Shown: positions 27,297 through 35,440 of the stretch, piece by piece
Position numbering within the stretch: position 1 is the first letter of the stretch
Layout: each line of letters starts with the position of its first letter
NCBI RefSeq assembly: GCF_900078665.2
Contig: NZ_LT546208.1
Location: 94,689 to 157,464, forward strand
DNA length: 62,776 nt
From: Mycolicibacterium houstonense
GTDB taxonomy: Bacteria; Actinomycetota; Actinomycetes; Mycobacteriales; Mycobacteriaceae
Direction of reading: 5' to 3'
Notes under the pieces: model-generated
The model's database searches: none
Told to the model about the DNA's origin: nothing
Seen by the model: the letters and a program-made list of their open reading frames with translations, nothing else
Made by a program: the position numbers and the translations under genes

Positions 27297-29480
27297 TCAG
27301 TGTCCTTCCACCTGCACCGGAATGCCGGTCAACCAGGACATGCCGGCCAGCGCCTCGACGTCGGACGGATCGCTCGACATCAGCTGGTTGACGTTGGCCC
27401 CGCCGGCCTGATTGGCGAGTCGCCAACCGCCGCTGCCCTTGTGGCCCCAGCCGTGCGGTATGGCGACCGTGCCGCGCACGATGTCGTCGGTGAGCGAAAC
27501 CGTGATGTCGATCTGGCCGTGCGGCGAGCTCACCCGCACCTCGTCACCGTCGACCAGCCGCCTCGCCGCCGCATCGTCGACGTGCATGAGTGCTCGATGG
27601 ATCCTCTTGCCGCGCATCAGCAACGGCGAGTTGTGCATCCACGAGTTCTCCGAGCGCGGTTCCCGCATGCCGATCATGCGCAGCGGATAGCCGTCGGGTT
27701 CGGCACGTCGGGACAGCGCGGTGATCTCTGAAGCGATGTCCGTGTGCTCCAGTCGGATCCGGCTCTTCGGGTACACCACGACCTCACCGAGCACCCCGGT
27801 GCGGATATCGGGTGCCACGACCACACCGTGCGGATGCTGCTCGGCAAGTCGACGGAACGTCAGCCCGCCGCGGCGCAGCCCGAAGCGGTCGCCACCGTCG
27901 GCCATCCGGATCATCATGTCGATCATCGGCCGCGGGCTCAGCCGTTTCCCGCGTCGCGCGGCCCGCCTGGCAGCCAGCCGAAGCGCCACGAAAACCGGTG
28001 TGCGCACGCTCATCCGGCTCACCAAGTCGACGACGATATCCCATTCGGTGCGGGCCTGGCCTCGGGGCGCCACCACCGCGTCGGTGGCCTGACGGAACGG
28101 TGTGGCCTGGAACATCTGGAAGGTGACAGCGAAGTCGTCGCGCTCGTACATCGTGGTCACCGGCAACACGTAATCGCAGTGCGCCGTGGTCTCGTTGACG
28201 TAGAGATCCAGCCCGACAGAAAGATCTGTCGCCTCCAACGCGTCTTCCAACTCCGCGCCGTTGGGGACTGACAACACCGGATTGCCCGCGCCGATGAACA
28301 TCGCCCTGACCCGGCGTGGGCCGGGCGTGGTGATCTCCTTGGCCATGCATGCCGCCGGCTCGGCCCCGATCACCAACGGGAATCCACCGACCCGGGTGCG
28401 TTTGTAGCGATAGCTGCGGCGCAACGAGGCCCCCATCGCCATCGATCCCCACTTCTGCCCGGGGATTCCGAGCGTGCTGAACACACTGCCGCCCGGAGTG
28501 TCCAGATTGCCCGCGACGAGATTGACGGCGTCGAGCAGGTAGGTGGTCAACGTGCCGTTGCGGCCGACGCAGGTACCCAACCGGCCATAGACCGCGGCCC
28601 GTTCGGTGGCGGCGAGGTCACCGGCCAACGCGCGCACGGTGTCCGGGTCGATGCCGGTGTGCGGTTGCGTGCGTTCGGGGGTGAACGGTGCGCACTGGTC
28701 CCGCAGCCACTCCAGGCCATCCGCCTGGGCGCTCGCCCGCGGGCTGACGAGGTTCTCGGCGAACAGCACCTGCAACGTCGACAACAGCAGGTAGGCGTCC
28801 GTATCCGGAACGATCCCGAGCCAGTCGAACTGGGCGGCGGTCTCGCTGCGCCGAGGGTCGACCACGATGACCCGACCGCCGCGCTTGACGATGTCGTGCA
28901 TGCGGTCCTTGATCCGCGGCGCGGTGAGGAAACTTCCGTGGGATACCACCGGATTCGCGCCGAACATGACCAGCAGATCGGTACGCATCAGGTCCGGGAT
29001 CGGCACCGGGAACGGCGCTCCGTAGAGGAACTGGTTGGCCAGCAGCCGGCTGCTGGTGTCCTGGGTGGACGAGCTGAAGAAATGACTGGCTCCACCGATG
29101 CCCTTGGCGAAGGCCATCGCGGCGAACAGGTGCGAGTAGCTGAATGCCGCCGGGTTACCCATGTACCACGCCACCGCGCCCGACCCATGACGGCGGTGAA
29201 TCTCGGAGAGCCTGGCCGCGATGTCGTCGAGCGCAGCGTCCCAGCTCACCGGCTCGAACCCGTCAGCGGTGCGCTTCAGCGGTGTGGTGACCCGATCGGG
29301 GTCATTGACCACCTCGGTGAACGCAATGCCTTTCTGACAGGCAAACCCGGCCGAGAGGGGGTGGTCCTTGTCGGGCCGCAGGGCGGTCAGGCGCCCGTCC
29401 TCGACCGTGGCGATCATGCCGCACAGCGGCTCACAGATCCGGCAGAACGTCGCCTTGGACTCAGCCTTGCTCCCGATCAC
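27297..29480 (-). CDS. Molybdopterin-dependent oxidoreductase (DMSO-reductase family)
   Basis: This 727-residue protein has an N-terminal [4Fe-4S] domain with C13, C16, C20 and C48 (CRICEPLC ... FACQKG), a molybdopterin core (PF00384) with VMFGANPVVSHGS, VIVVDPRRSETA and GNLDTPGGSVF, and a C-terminal dinucleotide-binding domain (PF01568) with GDEVRVSSPHG and IPHGWGH. There is no twin-arginine signal, so it is probably cytoplasmic. GTG 29480 is chosen since operator site 9 ends at 29492 and the Fe-S domain begins right after. Formate-dehydrogenase-like and hydroxylase-like roles are both possible. Confidence 0.86.
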   Translation of the reverse strand: MIGSKAESKATFCRICEPLCGMIATVEDGRLTALRPDKDHPLSAGFACQKGIAFTEVVNDPDRVTTPLKRTADGFEPVSWDAALDDIAARLSEIHRRHGSGAVAWYMGNPAAFSYSHLFAAMAFAKGIGGASHFFSSSTQDTSSRLLANQFLYGAPFPVPIPDLMRTDLLVMFGANPVVSHGSFLTAPRIKDRMHDIVKRGGRVIVVDPRRSETAAQFDWLGIVPDTDAYLLLSTLQVLFAENLVSPRASAQADGLEWLRDQCAPFTPERTQPHTGIDPDTVRALAGDLAATERAAVYGRLGTCVGRNGTLTTYLLDAVNLVAGNLDTPGGSVFSTLGIPGQKWGSMAMGASLRRSYRYKRTRVGGFPLVIGAEPAACMAKEITTPGPRRVRAMFIGAGNPVLSVPNGAELEDALEATDLSVGLDLYVNETTAHCDYVLPVTTMYERDDFAVTFQMFQATPFRQATDAVVAPRGQARTEWDIVVDLVSRMSVRTPVFVALRLAARRAARRGKRLSPRPMIDMMIRMADGGDRFGLRRGGLTFRRLAEQHPHGVVVAPDIRTGVLGEVVVYPKSRIRLEHTDIASEITALSRRAEPDGYPLRMIGMREPRSENSWMHNSPLLMRGKRIHRALMHVDDAAARRLVDGDEVRVSSPHGQIDITVSLTDDIVRGTVAIPHGWGHKGSGGWRLANQAGGANVNQLMSSDPSDVEALAGMSWLTGIPVQVEGH

Positions 29481-29491
29481 CGGAACTAGGT

Positions 29492-29510
29492 TACTGTAAG
29501 TATTACAGTT
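29492..29510. promoter_or_regulatory. TetR-type operator (site 9), divergent promoter
   Basis: TACTGTAA-GTA-TTACAGTT matches 15 of 16 arm positions. It lies 12 bp from the molybdopterin oxidoreductase start and 58 bp from the thiolase start, so it can serve both. Confidence 0.82.
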
Positions 29511-29567
29511 GCTATACCCTTTCGGTGGAACACAGATCACCTTCGCCTTCGCCTCCAGAGGAGCCTG

Positions 29568-30713
29568 ATGAACGACGTCGCGATCATCGGAGTCGGTATC
29601 CACCCGTTCGGCCGCTTCGAGGGCAAGTCCGCGATGCAGATGGGCGTCGACGCGATCTTCGCCGCCGTCGCCGACGCGGGTGTGGAGTGGAAGGACATCG
29701 GGGCCGCCACCGGAGGTAGCTGGACCGTGGCCAATCCCGATGCCATCGTCGGAATGGTCGGGCTGACCGGCGTCCCGTTCACCAATGTGTTCAACGCGTG
29801 TGCCACCGCCGCCAGTGCCACCAAGGCCTGCGCCGACGGGATCCGGCTCGGCGACTACGACATCGGCATCGCCATCGGCCTGGACAAGCACCCGCGCGGT
29901 GCGTTCACCGAGGATCCGGCCCTGGTCGGGATGCCGAGCTGGTACGCCGAGAACGGCCAGTACCTGACCACCCAGTTCTTCGGCATGAAGGCCAACCGCT
30001 ATCTGCACGAGCACAATATCTCCCAGCGCACGCTGGCCAGGGTGGCCAACAAGAACTTCCGTAACGGCGCGCTGAACCCGAACGCGTTCCGGCGCAAGCC
30101 GATCAGCGAGGACGACATCCTCAACTCGGCGATGCTGAATTACCCGCTGACGCAGTACATGTTCTGCGCCCCGGACGAGGGTGCCGCCGCGGTGGTGATG
30201 TGCCGCGCCGACATCGCCCACCGCTACACCGACAAGCCGGTGTACCTCAAGGCCGTCGAGGTCCGCACCCGCCGATACGGCGCCTACGAGGTCAACACCA
30301 CCTGCGCACCGGTCGAGGAGGATGTGGCACCCACGGTCTACGCCGCACGTGCGGCGTTCGAAAAGGCCGGGGTGGCACCCGACGACGTCGACGTCGTCCA
30401 GCTACAGGACACCGACGCCGGCGCCGAGGTCATCCACATGGCCGAGTGCGGCTTCTGCGCCGACGGCGACCAGGAGAAGCTGCTGGCCGACGGCGCCACC
30501 GAGATCGGTGGGTCGCTGCCGATCAACACCGACGGCGGCCTGATCGCCAACGGCGAGCCGATCGGCGCATCCGGACTGCGCCAAATCCACGAGCTCGTGC
30601 GCCAGTTGCGCGGCGAGGCCGGTGACCGGCAGGTGCCGGGCAACCCGCGCGTCGGTTTCGCCCAGCTCTACGGCGCCCCCGGCACCGCCGGCGCCACTGT
30701 CCTGACCCGCTGA
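29568..30713 (+). CDS. Thiolase-fold protein, lipid-transfer (Ltp) type
   Basis: This 381-residue thiolase-like protein has the nucleophile Cys78 in NACATAAS but lacks the C-terminal CxGGG motif of true thiolases, ending instead YGAPGTAGATVLTR. That pattern fits the SCP-x/Ltp branch, whose member Ltp2 performs retro-aldol side-chain cleavage of steroid CoA esters together with a DUF35 partner. No DUF35 gene is adjacent here. GAGGAG precedes ATG 29568. An amidohydrolase gene follows at once, and operator site 9 lies upstream. Confidence 0.83.
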   Translation: MNDVAIIGVGIHPFGRFEGKSAMQMGVDAIFAAVADAGVEWKDIGAATGGSWTVANPDAIVGMVGLTGVPFTNVFNACATAASATKACADGIRLGDYDIGIAIGLDKHPRGAFTEDPALVGMPSWYAENGQYLTTQFFGMKANRYLHEHNISQRTLARVANKNFRNGALNPNAFRRKPISEDDILNSAMLNYPLTQYMFCAPDEGAAAVVMCRADIAHRYTDKPVYLKAVEVRTRRYGAYEVNTTCAPVEEDVAPTVYAARAAFEKAGVAPDDVDVVQLQDTDAGAEVIHMAECGFCADGDQEKLLADGATEIGGSLPINTDGGLIANGEPIGASGLRQIHELVRQLRGEAGDRQVPGNPRVGFAQLYGAPGTAGATVLTR

Positions 30714-30722
30714 GGAATGACG

Positions 30723-31955
30723 ATGACCGAACAGTTCCGGGATGCACCGATTTTCGATGCCGACCAGCACATGTACGAAACCGGCGAGGCGCTGACGAAG
30801 TTCCTCCCGGAGAAGTACTCACGCGCTGTGCAATACGCGCAGATCGGCCGCCAGACGCGGGTGGTGATCAACAACCGGGTGACCGATTTCATCCCCAATC
30901 CGACGTTCGAGCGGGTCGCCGCACCGGGCGCGCACGAGAAGTTCTTCGCCGGGGAGAACACCGAAGGCCTGACCCTGCGCGAGATGCAGGGCAAGGCCAT
31001 CGAGGCGCCCGAGGCCACCCGCAATCCGGAGGCCCGAGTCAAGGAACTGAATCGGCAGGGGGTGGTCGAGGCGCTCAACTATCCCACTCTGGGCAGCCTG
31101 GTCGAGCACTCCAGCGCCGATGACCCACAACTGACCCTGGCCATCGTCCACGCCCTCAACGAGTGGATCCTGGAACACTGGACGTTCAATTTCGCCGACC
31201 GGGTGTTCTCCACTCCGATCATCAATCTGTCCGAAGTCGATGCGGCACAACGCGAACTGGAATGGATCCTCGATCGAGGCGCCAAGGTCGCGCTGATCAA
31301 GCCCGGCCCGGTCAACGGCCTGCACGGGTGGCGCTCCCCCGCCCTGCCCGAGTTCGACCCGTTCTGGCGTGACGTCGAGGCGGCCGGCCTGCCCATCGTG
31401 CTGCATGCCAGTTATCCGCCGCTCGACGACTACGTCAACAAGTGGGAACCGCCCTACACGCAGAACTTCATGACGCAGAGCGCGTTCCGCTGGATGGTGC
31501 TGGGACATCGTGAGATCGCCGACATGTTGACCGCGCTGATCTGCCACGGCACCCTGACCCGCTTTCCCGGGTTGCGCATCGCCAGCGTCGAGAACGGCAG
31601 CAGCTGGATCTTCCCGCTGTTCCACGATTTCGCCGACCTGTACAAGAAGATGCCGCAGAACTTCCCTGAACACCCGCACGATGTGTTCCGCCGCAACATC
31701 TGGGTCAGCCCGTTTTGGGAGGGTTGCGTGTCCGACGTCGTGGAGACGGTCGGCTGGGACAAGGTGCTGTTCGGCTCGGACTATCCACATCCCGAGGGCC
31801 TGCCGGAACCGAACGGTTTCTGGAAGTACGCCGAGGGCATGGATATTCGCCGCACGTACGACTTCATGGGCGACAACGCCCGCCGGTTCATGGGGCTGCC
31901 CATCGCCAATCCGGATCCCGCAGCCGTCAAACCGCCGGCCTTGACCGGCGCCTAA
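30723..31955 (+). CDS. Amidohydrolase family protein
   Basis: This roughly 410-residue amidohydrolase-2 protein has FDADQHMYE near the N-terminus, IVLHASYPP in mid-barrel and VLFGSDYPHPEG near the C-terminus, all likely metal or catalytic sites. Of the in-frame ATGs at 30717 and 30723 I prefer 30723, six bases after GAGGA. It follows the Ltp-type thiolase within ten bases, so the two are co-transcribed. It resembles the protein at 37045-38292 more than the one at 3738-5024 in its N-terminal segment (VINNRVTDFIPNPTF against TVNHFIPNPTF). Confidence 0.83.
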   Translation: MTEQFRDAPIFDADQHMYETGEALTKFLPEKYSRAVQYAQIGRQTRVVINNRVTDFIPNPTFERVAAPGAHEKFFAGENTEGLTLREMQGKAIEAPEATRNPEARVKELNRQGVVEALNYPTLGSLVEHSSADDPQLTLAIVHALNEWILEHWTFNFADRVFSTPIINLSEVDAAQRELEWILDRGAKVALIKPGPVNGLHGWRSPALPEFDPFWRDVEAAGLPIVLHASYPPLDDYVNKWEPPYTQNFMTQSAFRWMVLGHREIADMLTALICHGTLTRFPGLRIASVENGSSWIFPLFHDFADLYKKMPQNFPEHPHDVFRRNIWVSPFWEGCVSDVVETVGWDKVLFGSDYPHPEGLPEPNGFWKYAEGMDIRRTYDFMGDNARRFMGLPIANPDPAAVKPPALTGA

Positions 31956-32317
31956 CCCGACCGATCGGGCAGCGGCGGAAGCGGCTGGGCGTCGGCGGGA
32001 TTGAGGGCATCCAGCATCAAGCTCAGATAGCGTCGACGCAGTTCCGAAGGTTGATCGAGCGCCACCGAGGCCGCCGTCACCATCGCGACGAACGTCGGCA
32101 CATCATCGACGGTGAGGTCGGCGCGCAGGTCCCCGGCCGCCTGGCCCTGCGTCACGAGTGTCTCGAGCAATTCGCGCTTGCGATTGAACAGCCTCGAGGT
32201 CAGCTCGGTGAGATGACAGCGACGGCAGTAGCGGACGTTGCACGTACATGAGTTCGGCCAGCCGCTCGATCACGTCCTCCCGCGGGGCATCGCTGTCGAT
32301 CAGCGCCCGCCGCTGAC
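31952..32317 (-). pseudogene. TetR regulator remnant (C-terminal domain only, frameshifted)
   Basis: Reading the minus strand, TetR ligand-domain sequence appears (APREDVIERLAELMYVQR), changes frame near 32211, and continues as ELTSRLFNRKRELLETLVTQ and DLTVDDVPTFVAMVTAAS to a stop at 31952. No helix-turn-helix part exists, because upstream sequence is the inverted repeat at 32318 and then another gene. It is a decayed regulator, not related closely to the two intact TetR genes here. Confidence 0.6.
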
Positions 32318-32367
32318 CAGACGCAAAACTGCCCAGTTTCGAGAGAAATTGGGCAGTTTTGTGTCTG
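32318..32367. terminator. Long inverted repeat (repeat family copy B)
   Basis: CAGACGCAAAACTGCCCA pairs with TGGGCAGTTTTGTGTCTG at 17 of 18 positions, the exception being a G-T type wobble, with an inner TTTC/GAAA stem. It lies just after the acyl-CoA dehydrogenase stop (32374) and marks the broken end of the TetR remnant. The arms match copy A at 5038-5095. Confidence 0.78.
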
Positions 32368-32373
32368 CTCGCG

Positions 32374-33549
32374 CTAGGACGCTTTCGCCTTGGGCGCCGA
32401 GTAGTTCGGCTTACCCAGGCCCAGCACATGCTGGGCGATCATGTTGCGGAACACTTCCAGCGTCCCGCCGTAGATGCCGACCAGCGGCGCGAAGCGGTAG
32501 ACGTACTCACTACGGTCGTCGGCACCCCCGTCGGCCCCGATCGGCAGTGCCGCAACGGAACCCGCGATATCCATCAGATCCGGTGCGATATCACGCATGG
32601 TCTGCGCCAGCGCCACCCGACCGAAGATGCTCGGTGCGGACAGCGATGCCTCCAGGCGAGCCACGCTGCGGCCCAACCGATACGCGACGGAGCCGTCGTC
32701 GACGGCGCCGGACCGGCCCACCAACGCAGCGACGTTGTCGGCGGCTTCGGCCATGAAACCGGCCTGGTGCATCATGATCGCCACGTCCGCCAGACCGTCG
32801 TCAGCGGCCGCGACCGCCCCGTGCTCGGCGTCGAGCGGCTCCCGCACCACCGTCCAGCCGCCGTTGACGTCGCCCAAGCGGTACTTGTCGTCGACGCGTA
32901 CGTCGGAGTAGTAGACGATGTTGGTGCGGTCGCCGTCGACGGTCCGGATGCCCTGGATCTCGATGCCATCGGAATCCAGGGGCACCAGGAACATGGTGAG
33001 GCTCTTGTGTTTCGGCGCGTCGGGATCGGTGTTGGTGATCAGGAAGACGTACTGGCAGTTGTGGGCACCGGTAGTGAACATCTTGGAGCCATTGATGATC
33101 CACTGATCGCCGTCACGGACGGCGCGGGTCTTGCACGTGGCGACGTCAGAACCGCCTTCGGGCTCGGTGTAGCCCAGGCACAACCGCACGGTGCCGTCGA
33201 ACACGCCGCGCAAGACGTCATCGCGGATCTCCGGCGAGGCGAACTTCGCCACCGAGCGGGCCACCATCGCGGTGGTCCCCCACGTCACCCACGGAACCTC
33301 GGCTCGGCGCTTCTCCAGCTCCCAGATGCGGCGACGCACCCGCGAGAACCCGCCGTCGGCCTCGGTCTTCCATTCCTTCTCCAGGTAGCCGGCGGCACCG
33401 AGGGCCAAATGCACGCCCTCGTCGAAGTTGTCACCGGTCTCGCGGTCTCGCCGGATGACGTCCGCTGTCACGACACTCGCCAGGAACTCACGCACCTCGG
33501 TGCGGAACGCCTCGTCCTCGGCGGACAGTTCAACTGTTGAGAAGTCCAT
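32374..33549 (-). CDS. Acyl-CoA dehydrogenase (FadE-type), subunit of a likely heteromeric pair
   Basis: This 391-residue acyl-CoA dehydrogenase oxidises acyl-CoA to enoyl-CoA with FAD. Seen are LCLGYTEPEGGSDVA (FAD/substrate loop), WIINGSKMFTTGAHN, and the C-terminal IYGGTLEVFRNMIAQHVLGL. It starts two bases after the stop of a second, shorter FadE. In mycobacterial steroid catabolism such adjacent FadE genes encode alpha2beta2 heterotetramers (ChsE1-ChsE2, ChsE4-ChsE5), so these two probably assemble together. It is the last gene of the six-gene operon that begins at 39118. Confidence 0.9.
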   Translation of the reverse strand: MDFSTVELSAEDEAFRTEVREFLASVVTADVIRRDRETGDNFDEGVHLALGAAGYLEKEWKTEADGGFSRVRRRIWELEKRRAEVPWVTWGTTAMVARSVAKFASPEIRDDVLRGVFDGTVRLCLGYTEPEGGSDVATCKTRAVRDGDQWIINGSKMFTTGAHNCQYVFLITNTDPDAPKHKSLTMFLVPLDSDGIEIQGIRTVDGDRTNIVYYSDVRVDDKYRLGDVNGGWTVVREPLDAEHGAVAAADDGLADVAIMMHQAGFMAEAADNVAALVGRSGAVDDGSVAYRLGRSVARLEASLSAPSIFGRVALAQTMRDIAPDLMDIAGSVAALPIGADGGADDRSEYVYRFAPLVGIYGGTLEVFRNMIAQHVLGLGKPNYSAPKAKAS

Positions 33550-33551
33550 GT

Positions 33552-34604
33552 CTAAACCTTGCTTTCGCGAGCGGCCACGATCTGGGCGATGCGCACCGCG
33601 GTGGTGCCCGGGTCTCCGCCGGCCAGCGCCCAGCCGCGGGCCCGGACCAGATAGGCGGTGGCCGCCGCTTCCGCGGACACTCCGAGTCCGCCCTGGACGT
33701 GCACCGCCATGGTGGCGGCTTTGGCGGCCTCCTCGGCCATGAAGACGAAGGCCGAGGGTGCCAGCTCCGGGCGCTCATCGGGCTCGTTATCGAGGAACCA
33801 GGCTGCCCGGCGTACGAGGCCGCGTCCGCTCTGGACGGTGATCGCGATGTTGGCCAGCGGATGCGAAATGCCTTGCAGCGTCCCGATCGGAACGCCGAGG
33901 GTGTAGCGGGTCTTGGCGAACTCCGCGGCGATGGTCATGGTCTCTTCGACAAGACCGACCAGTGCTGCCGCGGTCAGCAGACGCCATTCATCCAGCGCAC
34001 GTTGATATTCCGCCGAGACATCCGCACCGGCGGCCAGCACCGCCCGAGTATCGGCAGCGGCCGGGTCCACCCAGGCCATCGGCAGCTTGCCGATATTGTC
34101 GACGCGGGCCGGACGGGTGGAGAAACCGAGGAGCACCACAGCGCCATTTTCGTTGCCGTCCCGGACGACGATGTGGTCGGCGATCGATCCGGACGGGATG
34201 AGCCGCGGCCCGGTCGGAGCGACCTGATGCGCATCGAGCGCGACGATCTGGGTGCCGTTGACGATCTCCTCGAAATCACAGGCGCCGAGGCGCGCCAGCA
34301 GTCGCGCCGCCACCACGTGGTCGATCCACGGCACGGGGGCCAGCGAGCGTCCGAGCTCCTCGGCCACCAAGGTGAGGTCGACGAGCGTGGCGCCGTCGCC
34401 ACCGACGGACTCCGGTAGCGCCATGGTGGTGGCGCCCATGGCGCACAACCGTTCCCACAGGCTCTTGTCGAAGCCCGACGGTTCGGACGCGCGCACGGCC
34501 TCGATGTCGGAATGCGTCTTGAAGAACTGCCGGTAGGCGGTCTGCAGCGCGACGTGGTCCTCGGACAGGCTGTAGTCCAGCCTGCGTAGCTCGTAGCGGT
34601 CCAT
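33552..34604 (-). CDS. Acyl-CoA dehydrogenase (FadE-type), second subunit
   Basis: This 350-residue protein has acyl-CoA dehydrogenase domains in order: N-terminal helices (CAMGATTMALPESVGGDGATLVD), a shortened beta domain, and a C-terminal helical domain with FAKTRYTLGVPIGTLQGISHPLAN and HVQGGLGVSAEA. The usual C-terminal Glu-containing GTxE segment is not evident, as expected for a non-catalytic partner chain. ATG 34604 overlaps the amidohydrolase stop by one base (TGATG). The gene lies two bases from the partner subunit downstream. Confidence 0.87.
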   Translation of the reverse strand: MDRYELRRLDYSLSEDHVALQTAYRQFFKTHSDIEAVRASEPSGFDKSLWERLCAMGATTMALPESVGGDGATLVDLTLVAEELGRSLAPVPWIDHVVAARLLARLGACDFEEIVNGTQIVALDAHQVAPTGPRLIPSGSIADHIVVRDGNENGAVVLLGFSTRPARVDNIGKLPMAWVDPAAADTRAVLAAGADVSAEYQRALDEWRLLTAAALVGLVEETMTIAAEFAKTRYTLGVPIGTLQGISHPLANIAITVQSGRGLVRRAAWFLDNEPDERPELAPSAFVFMAEEAAKAATMAVHVQGGLGVSAEAAATAYLVRARGWALAGGDPGTTAVRIAQIVAARESKV

Positions 34605-35440
34605 CAGCTCTCCCGATTCTCGCCGAAGAAGAACTCGGCGGCATTGTTGTAGAGGTAGTTGTCCAGCACATCGTCCGGAAGGTCGAGCGCCAGCGCCTCG
34701 GGCACCACGCGCTGCATACGCAGCACCGGGAAGTCCGAGGCGAAGATGACCTTGTTCTTCCCGCGGGTGCGCATGAAGTGCAGCAACGAGTCGGGTAACC
34801 GCTTCGGCGACCAGGCCGAGGTCATCAGGCGGAGGTTCTGGTATTTGATCAGCATCCGGATGGCGATGTCCCACCACGGATCCGCGCCGTGGATCATGCA
34901 CAGTTTCAGTTCGGGGAACCGCACACACACCCGGTCGAGGTGGATGGGGTTCTGCACCTCACCCGGGATCGGCGGGCCGGGGATGCCGGTGTTGACGCAC
35001 AGCGGCAGTCCCAGCTCGGCGCATTTCGTGTAGAGCGGGTAATACACCGCATCGCTGGGCGGATACTGGCCGTCACCCCAGAAGCTCGGGCCGACAACGG
35101 CATACGCGACCGGCAAGTCGGCGGCAACGGCCGCCAGCTCACGCAAGGACGGGATGGGACGCAGCAGATTCACCCCGCCCATCGCCAGCGCGAAACGGTC
35201 AGGGTGGGCCTCGACGAACTTCCGCGCGGTCACCGACGGCTTGACCAGGGAGTCCATCAAGATGGCCTGCTGCACCCGGTGGGTGTCCATCTCGTCGAGC
35301 AGCTCCGACAGGTCGATCGGGTCGTACATCGACGCCGGACCCTTGAAGTAATCGTCGCGCACCTTCGTCATGAAGGTCGGCTGGTTCTCGGTTTCGCTGA
35401 AGTGCACGTTGACCAGGCAGTCAATCACCTTGTGGGTCAT
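34604..35440 (-). CDS. Amidohydrolase family protein, short and with altered metal site
   Basis: This 278-residue amidohydrolase-2 protein is much shorter than the three others here. The N-terminal site reads VIDCLVNVHFSE, without a clean DxH or HxH at the usual place; the barrel His is present in CMIHGADPWW; the C-terminal motif reads VIFASDFPVLRMQR, lacking the His that normally follows DxP. It may bind a single metal or none. ATG 35440 overlaps the ligase stop as ATGA. It lies between a CoA ligase and an acyl-CoA dehydrogenase, so it may act on CoA thioesters; this is inferred. Confidence 0.78.
   Translation of the reverse strand: MTHKVIDCLVNVHFSETENQPTFMTKVRDDYFKGPASMYDPIDLSELLDEMDTHRVQQAILMDSLVKPSVTARKFVEAHPDRFALAMGGVNLLRPIPSLRELAAVAADLPVAYAVVGPSFWGDGQYPPSDAVYYPLYTKCAELGLPLCVNTGIPGPPIPGEVQNPIHLDRVCVRFPELKLCMIHGADPWWDIAIRMLIKYQNLRLMTSAWSPKRLPDSLLHFMRTRGKNKVIFASDFPVLRMQRVVPEALALDLPDDVLDNYLYNNAAEFFFGENRES

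Noticed and set aside
16927..29510. KstR or KstR2 control of the cluster
   Set aside because: The sites lack the TNNAACNNGTTNNA and CAAGNNCTTG patterns as I know them; the repeated TACTGTAA motif explains the promoters better.
29481..30221. Upstream extension of the molybdopterin oxidoreductase
   Set aside because: It would run through operator site 9 and antisense through the thiolase gene; the Fe-S domain starts just after GTG 29480.
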